Position numbers and translations under genes: made by a program. From Verrucomicrobiales bacterium (GTDB lineage: Bacteria; Verrucomicrobiota; Verrucomicrobiae; Limisphaerales; UBA9464), in contig SXXZ01000333.1 in NCBI GenBank assembly GCA_005789375.1, forward strand, positions 1-9,067: a DNA stretch of 9,067 nucleotides. The letters run 5' to 3'. This document shows positions 1 to 6,814 of the stretch, in pieces (position 1 is the first letter of the stretch; each line of letters begins with the position of its first letter). Below the pieces are notes generated by a model. The model saw only the letters and a list, made by a program, of their open reading frames with translations. It was not told the DNA's origin and made no database searches.

Positions 1-1
1 A

Positions 2-325
2 GGTCAGAAAGTGGTGTGCATTAACGACGACTTCCCGCCCGAAGCCGCCGTGCTCTTCGCAGAACTCCCCAAGAAGGACAAGGTCTACACGGTCCGGGGC
101 ATGTATATCGGACGCGGCAGCTACTACCGGCATGAGTCCGGCAAGAAAGACGGCGAGATCGGCTTATTGTTGGAGGAGATCCTTAACCCGCGCGACCCGG
201 GTCTGAAGACCGGTCTGAATGGCGAGTTGGGCTTCAACAGCGAACGCTTTGCTCCTCTGGAGACCAACGAGGAGAGTGCTACCGCCGAAGAAGAAGAGTT
301 CGCCCTGCCCACCTCTGCCGCTTAA
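2..325 (+). CDS. Small conserved protein of unknown function, 5'-truncated
   Basis: The frame is open to the left edge of the window, so the true start is outside. The first in-frame start-type codons are two GTGs at 11 and 14, but the open codons before them (Gly-Gln-Lys) run directly into a hydrophobic strand, Val-Val-Cys-Ile-Asn-Asp-Asp-Phe. This suggests that the GTGs are internal valines. About 107 residues are visible. They hold this strand, a segment reading LPKKDKVYTVRGMYIG, then a GEIGLLLEEILNP strand and a GFNSERFAPLE segment, followed by an acidic low-complexity tail (EESATAEEEE) ending in Ala-Ala. The order (strand with Cys/Asp, 'K-VYTVR', 'EI-L-L-EI-NP', 'GF--ERF') resembles a widespread family of small uncharacterised proteins that also occurs in phages. 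That is recalled, not searched. No catalytic motif, signal peptide or membrane segment is visible. It converges on the helicase gene. Function unknown. Confidence 0.6.
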   Translation, partial: GQKVVCINDDFPPEAAVLFAELPKKDKVYTVRGMYIGRGSYYRHESGKKDGEIGLLLEEILNPRDPGLKTGLNGELGFNSERFAPLETNEESATAEEEEFALPTSAA

Positions 326-346
326 CCCGAGCAGACGGACGAGCGT

Positions 347-371
347 GAAGGGGTTTCCTCGACGCCCCTTC
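347..371. terminator. Candidate bidirectional hairpin between convergent genes
   Basis: GAAGGGG at 347-353 pairs perfectly with CCCCTTC at 365-371 (7 bp, 11-nt loop). The hairpin begins 21 nt after the stop of the upstream plus-strand gene and lies about 65 nt beyond the stop of the minus-strand helicase. A second small GC hairpin, CCACC/GGTGG, sits at 378-389. Neither is followed by a clear T-run on either strand, so it does not look like a classical intrinsic terminator. Its position between two convergent stops is the main support. Confidence 0.35.
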
Positions 372-437
372 CCTCGGCCACCCCGGTGGGGAGTGACCTT
401 CGAATAGAGGTAACTCCTGCGGCGGTGCCGGGTTACT

Positions 438-2990
438 TCACGCTCCGATAGGACCGACGCCCACCAGGCGCATCACCAGCACTTCGGCCGCCTTGCTGGC
501 CGCGAGATCGATCTCGAACTCGACTTGCCAGTCATTGTGTTCCTCCGGGTCCACCAGCACTTGCATCACCCGCCAACTCTTCCGGTCTTCGGAGATAATC
601 ACATGGGTGTGTTTGGCGTTGCGGGCCTCCGGTTCGAGACTGATGCGCTCGTGGTCCGTGTAGTAGGAATTGAGAGCCGCGCGAAGGCTGATCGCGGTCC
701 AACCAGAAGCCCCAGCTTCCCCTCCGGACTCCAGTGCAGCCACCGCTTCCTCGAACTGATCCAACGCGAGGCAACGTATCCAGGGCAGGATACGCGCACG
801 GACCATTGCGGTGAGCTGGCGAGGATCTCGGGTAATGTCTCGTGCTGCCTCTTCGGCACCGGGTGGCTTGGCCTCAGGCTTGGATTCGCGCGGTGCAGCC
901 GTGGGGTTCTTCATCCGCTCCCACTCCTCGATGAGGCTCGAATCTACCTGCCGCAACAAGACGGCCAAATAGGCTTCCATCTCGCGCAGGGTGTCGTTCT
1001 TGGCGGCCTCCGGGACCGTCTGGCGCAGAACCTTGTACACCGAAGTCAGGTGGCGCAGCAGCAGTCCTTCGACGCGCTGGAGTTCGTAGGCCTTAATGTA
1101 ATCGGAGAACGAGGAGTACTGCTCAAACATCTCCCGGGCGATGGACTTCGGCCGGATGTTTTCCTGACCCACCCAGGGGTGCTTTTCCGAGAAACTATTG
1201 AAGGTGGAATACACGAATTCTCGACAAGGCTTGGGATACTCAAGCTTCTCCAACTCCTCCATGCGCTGGTCGTACTCCATGCCCTGGGCCTTGAGTTCGG
1301 CCACCTTCTCGCCCTTCAGGCGGTCCAGTTGCCGACGCAAGATTTGGTCCGGATTTTCGAGGATCGATTCGACCAACGTGAGGACATCCAGAGCGTAGTT
1401 GGGGGTTTCTGGGTCTATCAACCGCAGCGTGTCGAGCAAGTACAGCGACAGCGTCTGATTCAACGAGAAGTCTTCGGGCAACTCGCCATTCACCCGGACC
1501 CGTTTGCCCTCACCCTTGGGTGAGAAGCTCACAATGGAGCGATCGACCAAAGCCCGAAACAACTGCCAAGCCCTCTTGAAATGGGCCTTTTTCAGAGTGG
1601 GCCCGTCATGGCAGTCCCGGATTAGCAGGCGAAGGGCCTCGCAACCATCCTCCGACCGACTCAAAACATTCAGGATCATCCCATGCGAAATCTGAAAACG
1701 AGACACCAGTCTTTCGGGCGCTGCCTGAATCAAGCGCTGAAAGGTCTGACGATCCCAATGGGTGTAGTTCTTGTCCGGCGCCTGCCGCTTCACAAACTTC
1801 TTTCCGTCCCGCTTCGATTTCTCCTCGAGCTTGAGGTTCTCGACGACATGTTCCGGGGCCTGCGCGACCACCCATCCCACCGAGTCGAATCCCTTACGCC
1901 CGGCGCGCCCTGAAATCTGATGGAAGTCCCGGGCCCCCAGAATCGCCGTCTTTTCGCCGCCGTACTTGCACAGACGGGTGAAGAGAACCGTGCGGATTGG
2001 CACGTTGATGCCCACGCCCAAAGTATCTGTGCCGCAGATGACCTTCAGCAACCCGCGTTGAGCCAACTGCTCGACCAAGATGCGGTAACGCGGCAGCAAG
2101 CCTGCGTGATGCAACCCGATGCCCGCCCGCAACCACCGCTTAATATCCGGCCCATACGGACTGGAGAACTTCACCCCCTCCAGCGCGGTGGCGATGGTGG
2201 CTTTTTCCTCACGCGTCGCCGTGGCAAGGCTGGTGAAATCCTGGGCGCTCTCGGCGGCATCCGCCTGGGTGAAGTGCACCACATAAACCGGTCCTTTGCC
2301 CTCGCTGATAAGTGATTCAACGGTCTGAGCCAGCGGAGTCTCCGCATAGCTGAACTCCAGCGGTACCGGCCGAATCACCGACTTGACGGTGACGCTGGGA
2401 AATCCGTTGAGGCGAGTCATCTCGGTCTCAAAGAACTCGGTCTCGCCAAGGGTCGCCGACATGAGCAGGAAACGACTCTTAGAAAGCGTCAACAGCGGTA
2501 CCTGCCAAGCCACACCTCGATCGCGGTCGGAGTAATAGTGAAATTCATCCACCACGACCTCGCGGACGCTGGCATTGGGTCCGTCCCGCAGGGCGATGTT
2601 GGCCAAGATCTCTGCCGTGCAGCATAGAATTGGCGCATCGTGATTGATCGTGGCGTCCCCAGTGCTTAGGCCGACATTGTCTGGGCCGAATTCCCGGCAG
2701 AGAGAAAGCCACTTCTCGTTGACCAGGGCCTTAATGGGGCAGGTGTAAACCGATTTGTGGCCTTGTGCCAACGCCTTGAAATGCAACGCCGAGGCCACCA
2801 GCGATTTGCCGGATCCCGTCGGTGTGTTGAGAATAACATTCTTGCCCGAGTAAAGTTCGAGAATGGCCTCCTCCTGCGCCGGATAGAGCTCGATGCCGCG
2901 CGTGCGGGCAAAGTCGAGGAACCGATCCAGCAGGTGATCGGCTGTTGGCGCCTCCAGGCGGGGCAGAAAATCGTAAAGGGTGGCGCTCAC
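438..2990 (-). CDS. Ski2-like SF2 RNA helicase with DUF3516-type C-terminal region
   Basis: This 850-residue protein is an ATP-dependent superfamily II helicase, expected to act on RNA in the cytoplasm. The motifs are complete and in order: YPAQEEAI (36-43, Q-motif-like), Walker A TPTGSGKS (56-63), [10 protein letters not shown] (motif Ia, 85-94), CTAEILAN (124-131), DEFH (motif II, 148-151), SAT (motif III, 178-180), VYVVHF (235-240), [10 protein letters not shown] (292-301), [12 protein letters not shown] (motif V, about 320-331) and [10 protein letters not shown] (motif VI, 358-367). DEFH and [10 protein letters not shown] are typical of the Ski2/Mtr4 branch. The region after about residue 400 is helical and rich in charged residues, with [16 protein letters not shown] at 585-600. 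It matches my recollection of DUF3516, found in bacterial helicases of this type. A Pro/Ala/Glu-rich linker at about 695-720 precedes a final compact domain. The start is GTG at 2990, 23 nt after the glycosyltransferase stop, with no strong Shine-Dalgarno. Its RNA substrate is unknown. The helicase call is very secure and the cellular role is not. Confidence 0.93.
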   Translation of the reverse strand: MSATLYDFLPRLEAPTADHLLDRFLDFARTRGIELYPAQEEAILELYSGKNVILNTPTGSGKSLVASALHFKALAQGHKSVYTCPIKALVNEKWLSLCREFGPDNVGLSTGDATINHDAPILCCTAEILANIALRDGPNASVREVVVDEFHYYSDRDRGVAWQVPLLTLSKSRFLLMSATLGETEFFETEMTRLNGFPSVTVKSVIRPVPLEFSYAETPLAQTVESLISEGKGPVYVVHFTQADAAESAQDFTSLATATREEKATIATALEGVKFSSPYGPDIKRWLRAGIGLHHAGLLPRYRILVEQLAQRGLLKVICGTDTLGVGINVPIRTVLFTRLCKYGGEKTAILGARDFHQISGRAGRKGFDSVGWVVAQAPEHVVENLKLEEKSKRDGKKFVKRQAPDKNYTHWDRQTFQRLIQAAPERLVSRFQISHGMILNVLSRSEDGCEALRLLIRDCHDGPTLKKAHFKRAWQLFRALVDRSIVSFSPKGEGKRVRVNGELPEDFSLNQTLSLYLLDTLRLIDPETPNYALDVLTLVESILENPDQILRRQLDRLKGEKVAELKAQGMEYDQRMEELEKLEYPKPCREFVYSTFNSFSEKHPWVGQENIRPKSIAREMFEQYSSFSDYIKAYELQRVEGLLLRHLTSVYKVLRQTVPEAAKNDTLREMEAYLAVLLRQVDSSLIEEWERMKNPTAAPRESKPEAKPPGAEEAARDITRDPRQLTAMVRARILPWIRCLALDQFEEAVAALESGGEAGASGWTAISLRAALNSYYTDHERISLEPEARNAKHTHVIISEDRKSWRVMQVLVDPEEHNDWQVEFEIDLAASKAAEVLVMRLVGVGPIGA

Positions 2991-3013
2991 AGGGAGCCGC
3001 GAGCCTAGTCTGC

Positions 3014-4111
3014 CTAGGGCCCCGCAAGCAACCGCCGGTAAAGGGCATGGTATCGAGCCCAGGCCACCGAGGCGGAATAGTGGCGGGCACTGTCCCGAAT
3101 TTGTTCGGGCGTGGCCGTGGTTCCCTCGCCAGAAATCATGCCCGCGATTTGACGGGCCAGATCCTCCGGATCATCCGGACGGAAGAGCCGACCGTTGTAC
3201 CCGTTCTTCAGGAGATCGACCGAGCCCCCACTGGCCGAGGCAATGGAGGGTTTTCCCAAGGCCAAGGCTTCGGTCAATGCCACCGAGCACGGCTCATCGG
3301 TCGAAGGAATGATAAACACGTCGGCCCCCTCGACCGCCTCGCGGACCCGGGTCGTCGGCCCCGCCAACCTGACATATGGAGCCAACCCAAAAGCCCCTAC
3401 CTGACTCTTCAACTCACGGGCGAAGGCTTGGGAATCGGAATCAGCCGGGGTGGGTCCCCAGAGCGTGAAATGGACCCGTTGACGCAACGGCACCGGCAAT
3501 CGAGCGAGGGCATCCAAGACCAGGTTCCACTTCTTCCAGCGGACCAGATTACCCACACCAACCAGAGCCAAACGCGACCGCGGACCCGGCGAACGCACCA
3601 ACGGCCCTTCAAAGAATTCGTCCGAACAACAATCAGGAATGATCTCCACGCGTCCCGACTCCGGCTTGAGCTGGTAATGGGCCGCCATCGCCGGATTCAG
3701 AACTACCGTCACCAAGCCTCTCCGGCCGGCCGCCCAGCGGTACAGACCGGTCCGGCGAGCGAACGCATGGTTGGTGAAGACGATTGGGGTTTTTCTGGGC
3801 ATCAGCGCCAACAACACGGCGGCCGCAAACCCACCCCGGCTATGAGCGTGAATGAGGTCCCACTGTTCGGCACGGCAGCGGCGACGGGTTTCCATCGCCG
3901 CACCCAAGGCCCGAGCGAAGAGCGAGAGGTGCTTGGGGGATTCAGCCAGGAGCCAGCGACTTTCACGCAGGTCCAGCGGTGGCTGTCGTTTCAATTCAAA
4001 ACCCCGGTGGACCACAACTGCATGGCGGAAAACCCCATCCGGATCGCGGGCGTGGCGGAGCACCGTGAGAATCCCTCCGTCATCCTGTGTGGAACCCACC
4101 AAGTGCAGCAC
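3014..4111 (-). CDS. GT-B glycosyltransferase, GT4-like
   Basis: This probably transfers a sugar from an activated nucleotide donor to a growing lipid-linked or surface glycan at the cytoplasmic face. Using the GTG start at 4111 it has 365 residues. The N-terminus opens directly into the first Rossmann strand and loop ([13 protein letters not shown]), as expected for GT-B enzymes. [11 protein letters not shown] segment follows at about 85-94. The C-terminal nucleotide-sugar domain opens with [15 protein letters not shown] (basic, donor-phosphate region) and carries the E-x7-E signature in [22 protein letters not shown] (Glu 273 and Glu 281 in this numbering), then the GG-x-DLL-x-NGYNG segment typical of GT4 proteins. 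GTG 4111 is preferred because GAGGTG lies just upstream. An in-frame ATG at 4183, 20 nt after the polymerase stop, would add 24 residues rich in Ser, Gly and His, with no visible Shine-Dalgarno, and remains possible. Any start before 4204 would overlap the polymerase gene. Donor and acceptor cannot be told from sequence. Confidence 0.88.
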   Translation of the reverse strand: MLHLVGSTQDDGGILTVLRHARDPDGVFRHAVVVHRGFELKRQPPLDLRESRWLLAESPKHLSLFARALGAAMETRRRCRAEQWDLIHAHSRGGFAAAVLLALMPRKTPIVFTNHAFARRTGLYRWAAGRRGLVTVVLNPAMAAHYQLKPESGRVEIIPDCCSDEFFEGPLVRSPGPRSRLALVGVGNLVRWKKWNLVLDALARLPVPLRQRVHFTLWGPTPADSDSQAFARELKSQVGAFGLAPYVRLAGPTTRVREAVEGADVFIIPSTDEPCSVALTEALALGKPSIASASGGSVDLLKNGYNGRLFRPDDPEDLARQIAGMISGEGTTATPEQIRDSARHYSASVAWARYHALYRRLLAGP

Positions 4112-4116
4112 TGAAA

Positions 4117-4122
4117 CACCTC
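4117..4122 (-). promoter_or_regulatory. Shine-Dalgarno site for the glycosyltransferase
   Basis: On the minus strand GAGGTG reads five nucleotides before the GTG at 4111. It matches the anti-Shine-Dalgarno core over six bases. This is the clearest ribosome binding site in the window and decides the choice of GTG 4111 over the upstream ATG at 4183. Confidence 0.5.
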
Positions 4123-4203
4123 GCCCGCCGGATGGGTGCTCGGAGTCTGCACCGTGCGCTTCCGATCGAAACGAGGCGATCATGGGGCCAGACGATCGGG
4201 CGA

Positions 4204-5799
4204 TCAGGCCACCGGTTGCCCGGAAACCTCCGGTGGGATCGGAGTACGGAACCGGTCCACAAGATTGAAGGAGGTCTTTGCTGTGGGCTCGTTCGTCGCG
4301 AGCATCCGGTTGCGGTGCCAATGGGTAATAATGACCATCCCGGACAGGAGGCCGAAGGTCTGCATGAAAAACCCGGCTTCTCCTGTGGTGATCATGAAAG
4401 TGACCAACTGCACGAGCCACAGCGAACTCACATGGCACGTCAGACGGTCAAAGGTCGATTGGCAGCCCATTCGAAAAATGGACCGCAGGTTTCGAAGAGC
4501 CACGAGGGACACAGCCCCCAAGAAGAGAAACACACCCGCCAACCCAGGCAGTCCGAGGTTCACCAACAGGCTAGGGATGCCGGCATAAAAGATGCCCTGA
4601 TCGAGGCTCTGCTCGAGCATGCCGTACTGGTCGATTTCATTGTGGGTGTAGAGGTGATTAATGTCCGGCACGAAGCCTAAGCCGCGCCCGACCCAGAGAA
4701 AATTTGGGGCAATGTCAAAGGCGATGCGACGCATGGAGGCTCGGCCTGAGGTCGAGTTTTCGGCATCCACACTGGCCAGCGGATCAATCTCAATTCCTGG
4801 AAGCACCGACAACATACGTTGTGCCGAGTGAGGCATGTGACGCGCCATCTGGTAGGTCATCAATAAAGCCACTCCCAGCAGGAGCGTGGAAACGACCACT
4901 TTGGCCATTGAAAGGGTTCGCTGGGCTAGGCTCGAAAGCAGGATGACCGACGGAATGATGATCATCGACATACGATGACCGCCCAGGGCGCTTCCCCCGA
5001 GGAGCCCCAAGATGACCAGCACCCGGGTCACCGAGGACAATGACAAGGCTCGGGTGGCAGGGCTAATTACCAGCATCAGATAAATCAAATCGCGCGATAC
5101 GAAGGCCACCGATTGAAAGCGTCGAACGCCGCCCTCCAAGGATTGGACTTCGAACGCGAGGCTGTCGGTGGAAAGACCGAAGAACGACAACAGCACCCAG
5201 AGGGGCCCGGTGCCGCCGGCTGCCAGGGTAAAGTCTGAGACGAGGAACGACATGCTCATGAGACAGTGCGCCGCATAGACACGGATGAGCATCTGGGGCG
5301 TTGTCGGCACCGCCAGGTACAGAAGAGGGAAGAGCAATCCGAGGAATTGGGTGACGTAAGCGCGGCCACCCACCTGCCCTTGACCCAGCACATTCAGTCC
5401 GAATCCGCGAAACTTGATCAAGGAGACCAACACCAAAAAGAAGACGCCCAAGCCAATGAACACCCAACGGTACTCCCGGAGACGATCCCCGAACTCCGGG
5501 GCACTGCGCCGCATGGCGAACATTAAGGGCAGCCCACTGATGGAAAGCATTAAGCTCGCCTCCCAGAAGAAGGGGCGGCCGGAGACAAAGGGCACCAACA
5601 GCGACGAGTTAATCATCACCGACCCCAGAACCAGCGCCATGGTTCCGTGCTTGGGCAGCGTCAGCGCCCAGATCACCGCGACGAACCCCATGAGCGCCAG
5701 GATCTGTACAGACCCCAGCAAAACCGCGAAGAGCAGCAATGCAGCGATGAGGAAGACCCCAAAGAGGGCCTTCTGGACTTGTTCCTGAGCGGCGACCAT
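4204..5799 (-). CDS. Wzy/O-antigen-ligase-like polytopic membrane protein
   Basis: This inner-membrane protein is likely to polymerise or ligate exported glycan repeat units. From ATG 5799 it has 531 residues. Hydrophobic segments fill about 12-48, 55-95, 112-128, 150-210, 233-315, 405-435 and 457-493, giving some 11 to 14 membrane spans. A long hydrophilic, probably periplasmic loop at about 316-404 lies between the later spans. This pattern, together with SALGGHRMSM (270-279), RxSMRRIAFDIAPNFLWVGRGLGF (353-376) and THNEIDQYG (385-393) followed by NLGLPGLAGVFLF, recalls the O-antigen ligase/polymerase (Wzy_C-like) superfamily. Sequence conservation in that family is low, so the exact activity (polymerase, ligase or exopolysaccharide polymerase) is inferred. 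Its tail is polar and ends just before the glycosyltransferase gene. A TTG at 5838 would add 13 residues (including Cys), but ATG 5799 puts the start close to the first membrane span. No strong Shine-Dalgarno is seen for either. Confidence 0.72.
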   Translation of the reverse strand: MVAAQEQVQKALFGVFLIAALLLFAVLLGSVQILALMGFVAVIWALTLPKHGTMALVLGSVMINSSLLVPFVSGRPFFWEASLMLSISGLPLMFAMRRSAPEFGDRLREYRWVFIGLGVFFLVLVSLIKFRGFGLNVLGQGQVGGRAYVTQFLGLLFPLLYLAVPTTPQMLIRVYAAHCLMSMSFLVSDFTLAAGGTGPLWVLLSFFGLSTDSLAFEVQSLEGGVRRFQSVAFVSRDLIYLMLVISPATRALSLSSVTRVLVILGLLGGSALGGHRMSMIIIPSVILLSSLAQRTLSMAKVVVSTLLLGVALLMTYQMARHMPHSAQRMLSVLPGIEIDPLASVDAENSTSGRASMRRIAFDIAPNFLWVGRGLGFVPDINHLYTHNEIDQYGMLEQSLDQGIFYAGIPSLLVNLGLPGLAGVFLFLGAVSLVALRNLRSIFRMGCQSTFDRLTCHVSSLWLVQLVTFMITTGEAGFFMQTFGLLSGMVIITHWHRNRMLATNEPTAKTSFNLVDRFRTPIPPEVSGQPVA

Positions 5800-5838
5800 G
5801 TGGGAGCAATAGAACTCCCTTCCCGAGCCGACCTTCAA

Positions 5839-5885
5839 TGTCTTTTCAAGACACCCCTGCGAGCAACCCGCCAGGCGGGACGTCT
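5839..5885 (-). repeat. Paired small hairpins between methyltransferase and polymerase genes
   Basis: Two inverted repeats sit close together in this short gap. TGTCTT at 5839-5844 and AAGACA at 5848-5853 form a 6-bp stem with a 3-nt loop. CCCGCC at 5867-5872 and GGCGGG at 5874-5879 form a GC-rich stem with a minimal loop. Neither is followed by a T-run in the direction of transcription, so a terminator is unlikely. They could be an RNA-processing or stability element, or a remnant of a small palindromic repeat family. They could also be chance. Confidence 0.4.
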
Positions 5886-6686
5886 CTACTGCCGGTACTC
5901 ACGCCGAGCCCACTCGGGGTCCAGTGTCGGTTCTGCCGCATTCCAACGGATCCACGGAGGGCTGCCCTGGCCCAGCGGCGGTTGGGTAACTAGAAAGGCG
6001 AAGCAGTTGGTCTGCGACGGAACCAGTCTGCCCAACCCCGTCGCCAGTGGAATGGCCAGCCGAAGCCCCAGGCGAATCCAGGGATTGCGGCGACTGGCCG
6101 CCCCGGAAGGCGGACGAGTTGCATAGAAGTAGCGAAATCCGCACAGCATCCACGGCGTCGCGCTGCGGATAACTTTTTCAATCTCGCGTTCCGTCCAACG
6201 GTACACGTAGTTGGGGACCGGACCGTTGCGCCATCCGCCACTAACCCGGTCATAGCTCAGAGCCACGGCAGCGGTCTCATAATCCTGACCCAATCCGAAG
6301 CGGACCCCCCAACGAGAAAGCAACGAATCCCGGGGTTCGAAGACCAAAACACCCTTTCGAGCCACTCGGTGCATCTCCAAAAGACCACGGTGCGGTGAGG
6401 CGCAGTGGTGCAAACCATTGTGGGCGATGACGAAATCGAAGGACTTGTCGGGAAAGGTTAAATTTTCTACGTCACCGTAGGCGACTTGATGAGTCCCCGG
6501 ATTCGGCAACTCCCAGCGGGTTTCCAAGTTGGTCAGCGTCACATTAGGGAACCCCGCCTCCTTCAGGGTTCGATGATCGCGTTCCCCGGCGCATACACAG
6601 AGCAGGCTCGACGCAGGATCCATGACCCCTTCGCGGACCAATTGCCGCAGGGTGTTCAGATAAAAGGGGTCGAGGTCAAACGCCAT
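5886..6686 (-). CDS. Class I SAM-dependent methyltransferase (Methyltransferase_11-like)
   Basis: This cytoplasmic enzyme transfers a methyl group from S-adenosylmethionine. Numbering from ATG 6686 (266 residues), motif I is LLCVCAGERDH (28-38), a variant of the usual glycine-rich loop with Ala-Gly-Glu. An acidic residue follows at the end of the next strand (Glu 55, in TNLET). GDVENLTFPDKSFDFVIAHNGLHH at 71-94 is the classic motif II/III region of Methyltransferase_11-type enzymes, and LLEMHRVARKGVLVFEP (102-118) is the following helix and strand. The C-terminal third (about 190-266) is basic and proline-rich with a hydrophobic segment near 206-223, and may bind substrate or membrane. The frame extends up to ATG 6827, which would overlap the divergent DUF255 gene by 13 nt. 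That extra stretch of 47 residues uses AGG, AGA and ATA codons that are unusual among its neighbours and lacks any recognisable fold, so 6686 is preferred. Given its neighbours it may methylate a sugar or a glycan precursor; this is inference. Confidence 0.8.
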   Translation of the reverse strand: MAFDLDPFYLNTLRQLVREGVMDPASSLLCVCAGERDHRTLKEAGFPNVTLTNLETRWELPNPGTHQVAYGDVENLTFPDKSFDFVIAHNGLHHCASPHRGLLEMHRVARKGVLVFEPRDSLLSRWGVRFGLGQDYETAAVALSYDRVSGGWRNGPVPNYVYRWTEREIEKVIRSATPWMLCGFRYFYATRPPSGAASRRNPWIRLGLRLAIPLATGLGRLVPSQTNCFAFLVTQPPLGQGSPPWIRWNAAEPTLDPEWARREYRQ

Positions 6687-6764
6687 GAATGCCCAAGGAA
6701 GCCCGAGCGGCCGAATCCTTTCAAGAACTCGACGACACCGACCCTCTATCTCTCTCCCATCGGG

Positions 6765-6805
6765 GCCGGGTGCCGGCTTGTTCCTAGAATCGCCGAAGAT
6801 ATGCT
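6765..6805 (+). promoter_or_regulatory. Candidate promoter of the DUF255 gene, with adjacent hairpin
   Basis: TTGTTC at 6778-6783 and TATGCT at 6800-6805, separated by 16 nt, resemble a sigma-70 -35/-10 pair. The -10 box ends only 9 nt before the GTG start, so transcription would begin almost at the start codon. This fits the absence of any Shine-Dalgarno there (a leaderless mRNA). A 5-bp hairpin, GCCGG/CCGGC, lies immediately upstream at 6765-6777. With a -10 that differs from consensus and no other evidence, this is a tentative call. Confidence 0.3.
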
Positions 6806-6814
6806 CCCAAGCCT

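Noticed and set aside
525..1523. A 332-codon open frame on the plus strand inside the helicase gene
   Set aside because: It lies entirely antisense to the helicase C-terminal region, has no recognisable domain and is rich in residues expected from reverse-complemented GC-rich codons.
2945..4114. A 389-codon open frame on the plus strand spanning the helicase start and the glycosyltransferase gene
   Set aside because: It is antisense to two well-supported genes, has an arginine/glycine/proline-rich sequence without any fold or motif, and bridges an operon boundary. It is a shadow of GC-rich coding.
4204..4438. Extension of the glycosyltransferase frame upstream to 4438
   Set aside because: It would overlap the well-supported polymerase-like gene by 235 nt in another frame, and the added residues are His/Arg/Pro-rich with no fold.
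5801..5838. TTG at 5838 as the polymerase start
   Set aside because: It adds only 13 residues before ATG 5799 without a good Shine-Dalgarno. ATG is preferred, but this is not excluded.
6720..6814. A sigma-70 promoter for the methyltransferase on the minus strand
   Set aside because: TTGGGA and TTGAAA boxes have no acceptable -10 partner at the right distance, so no promoter is called.
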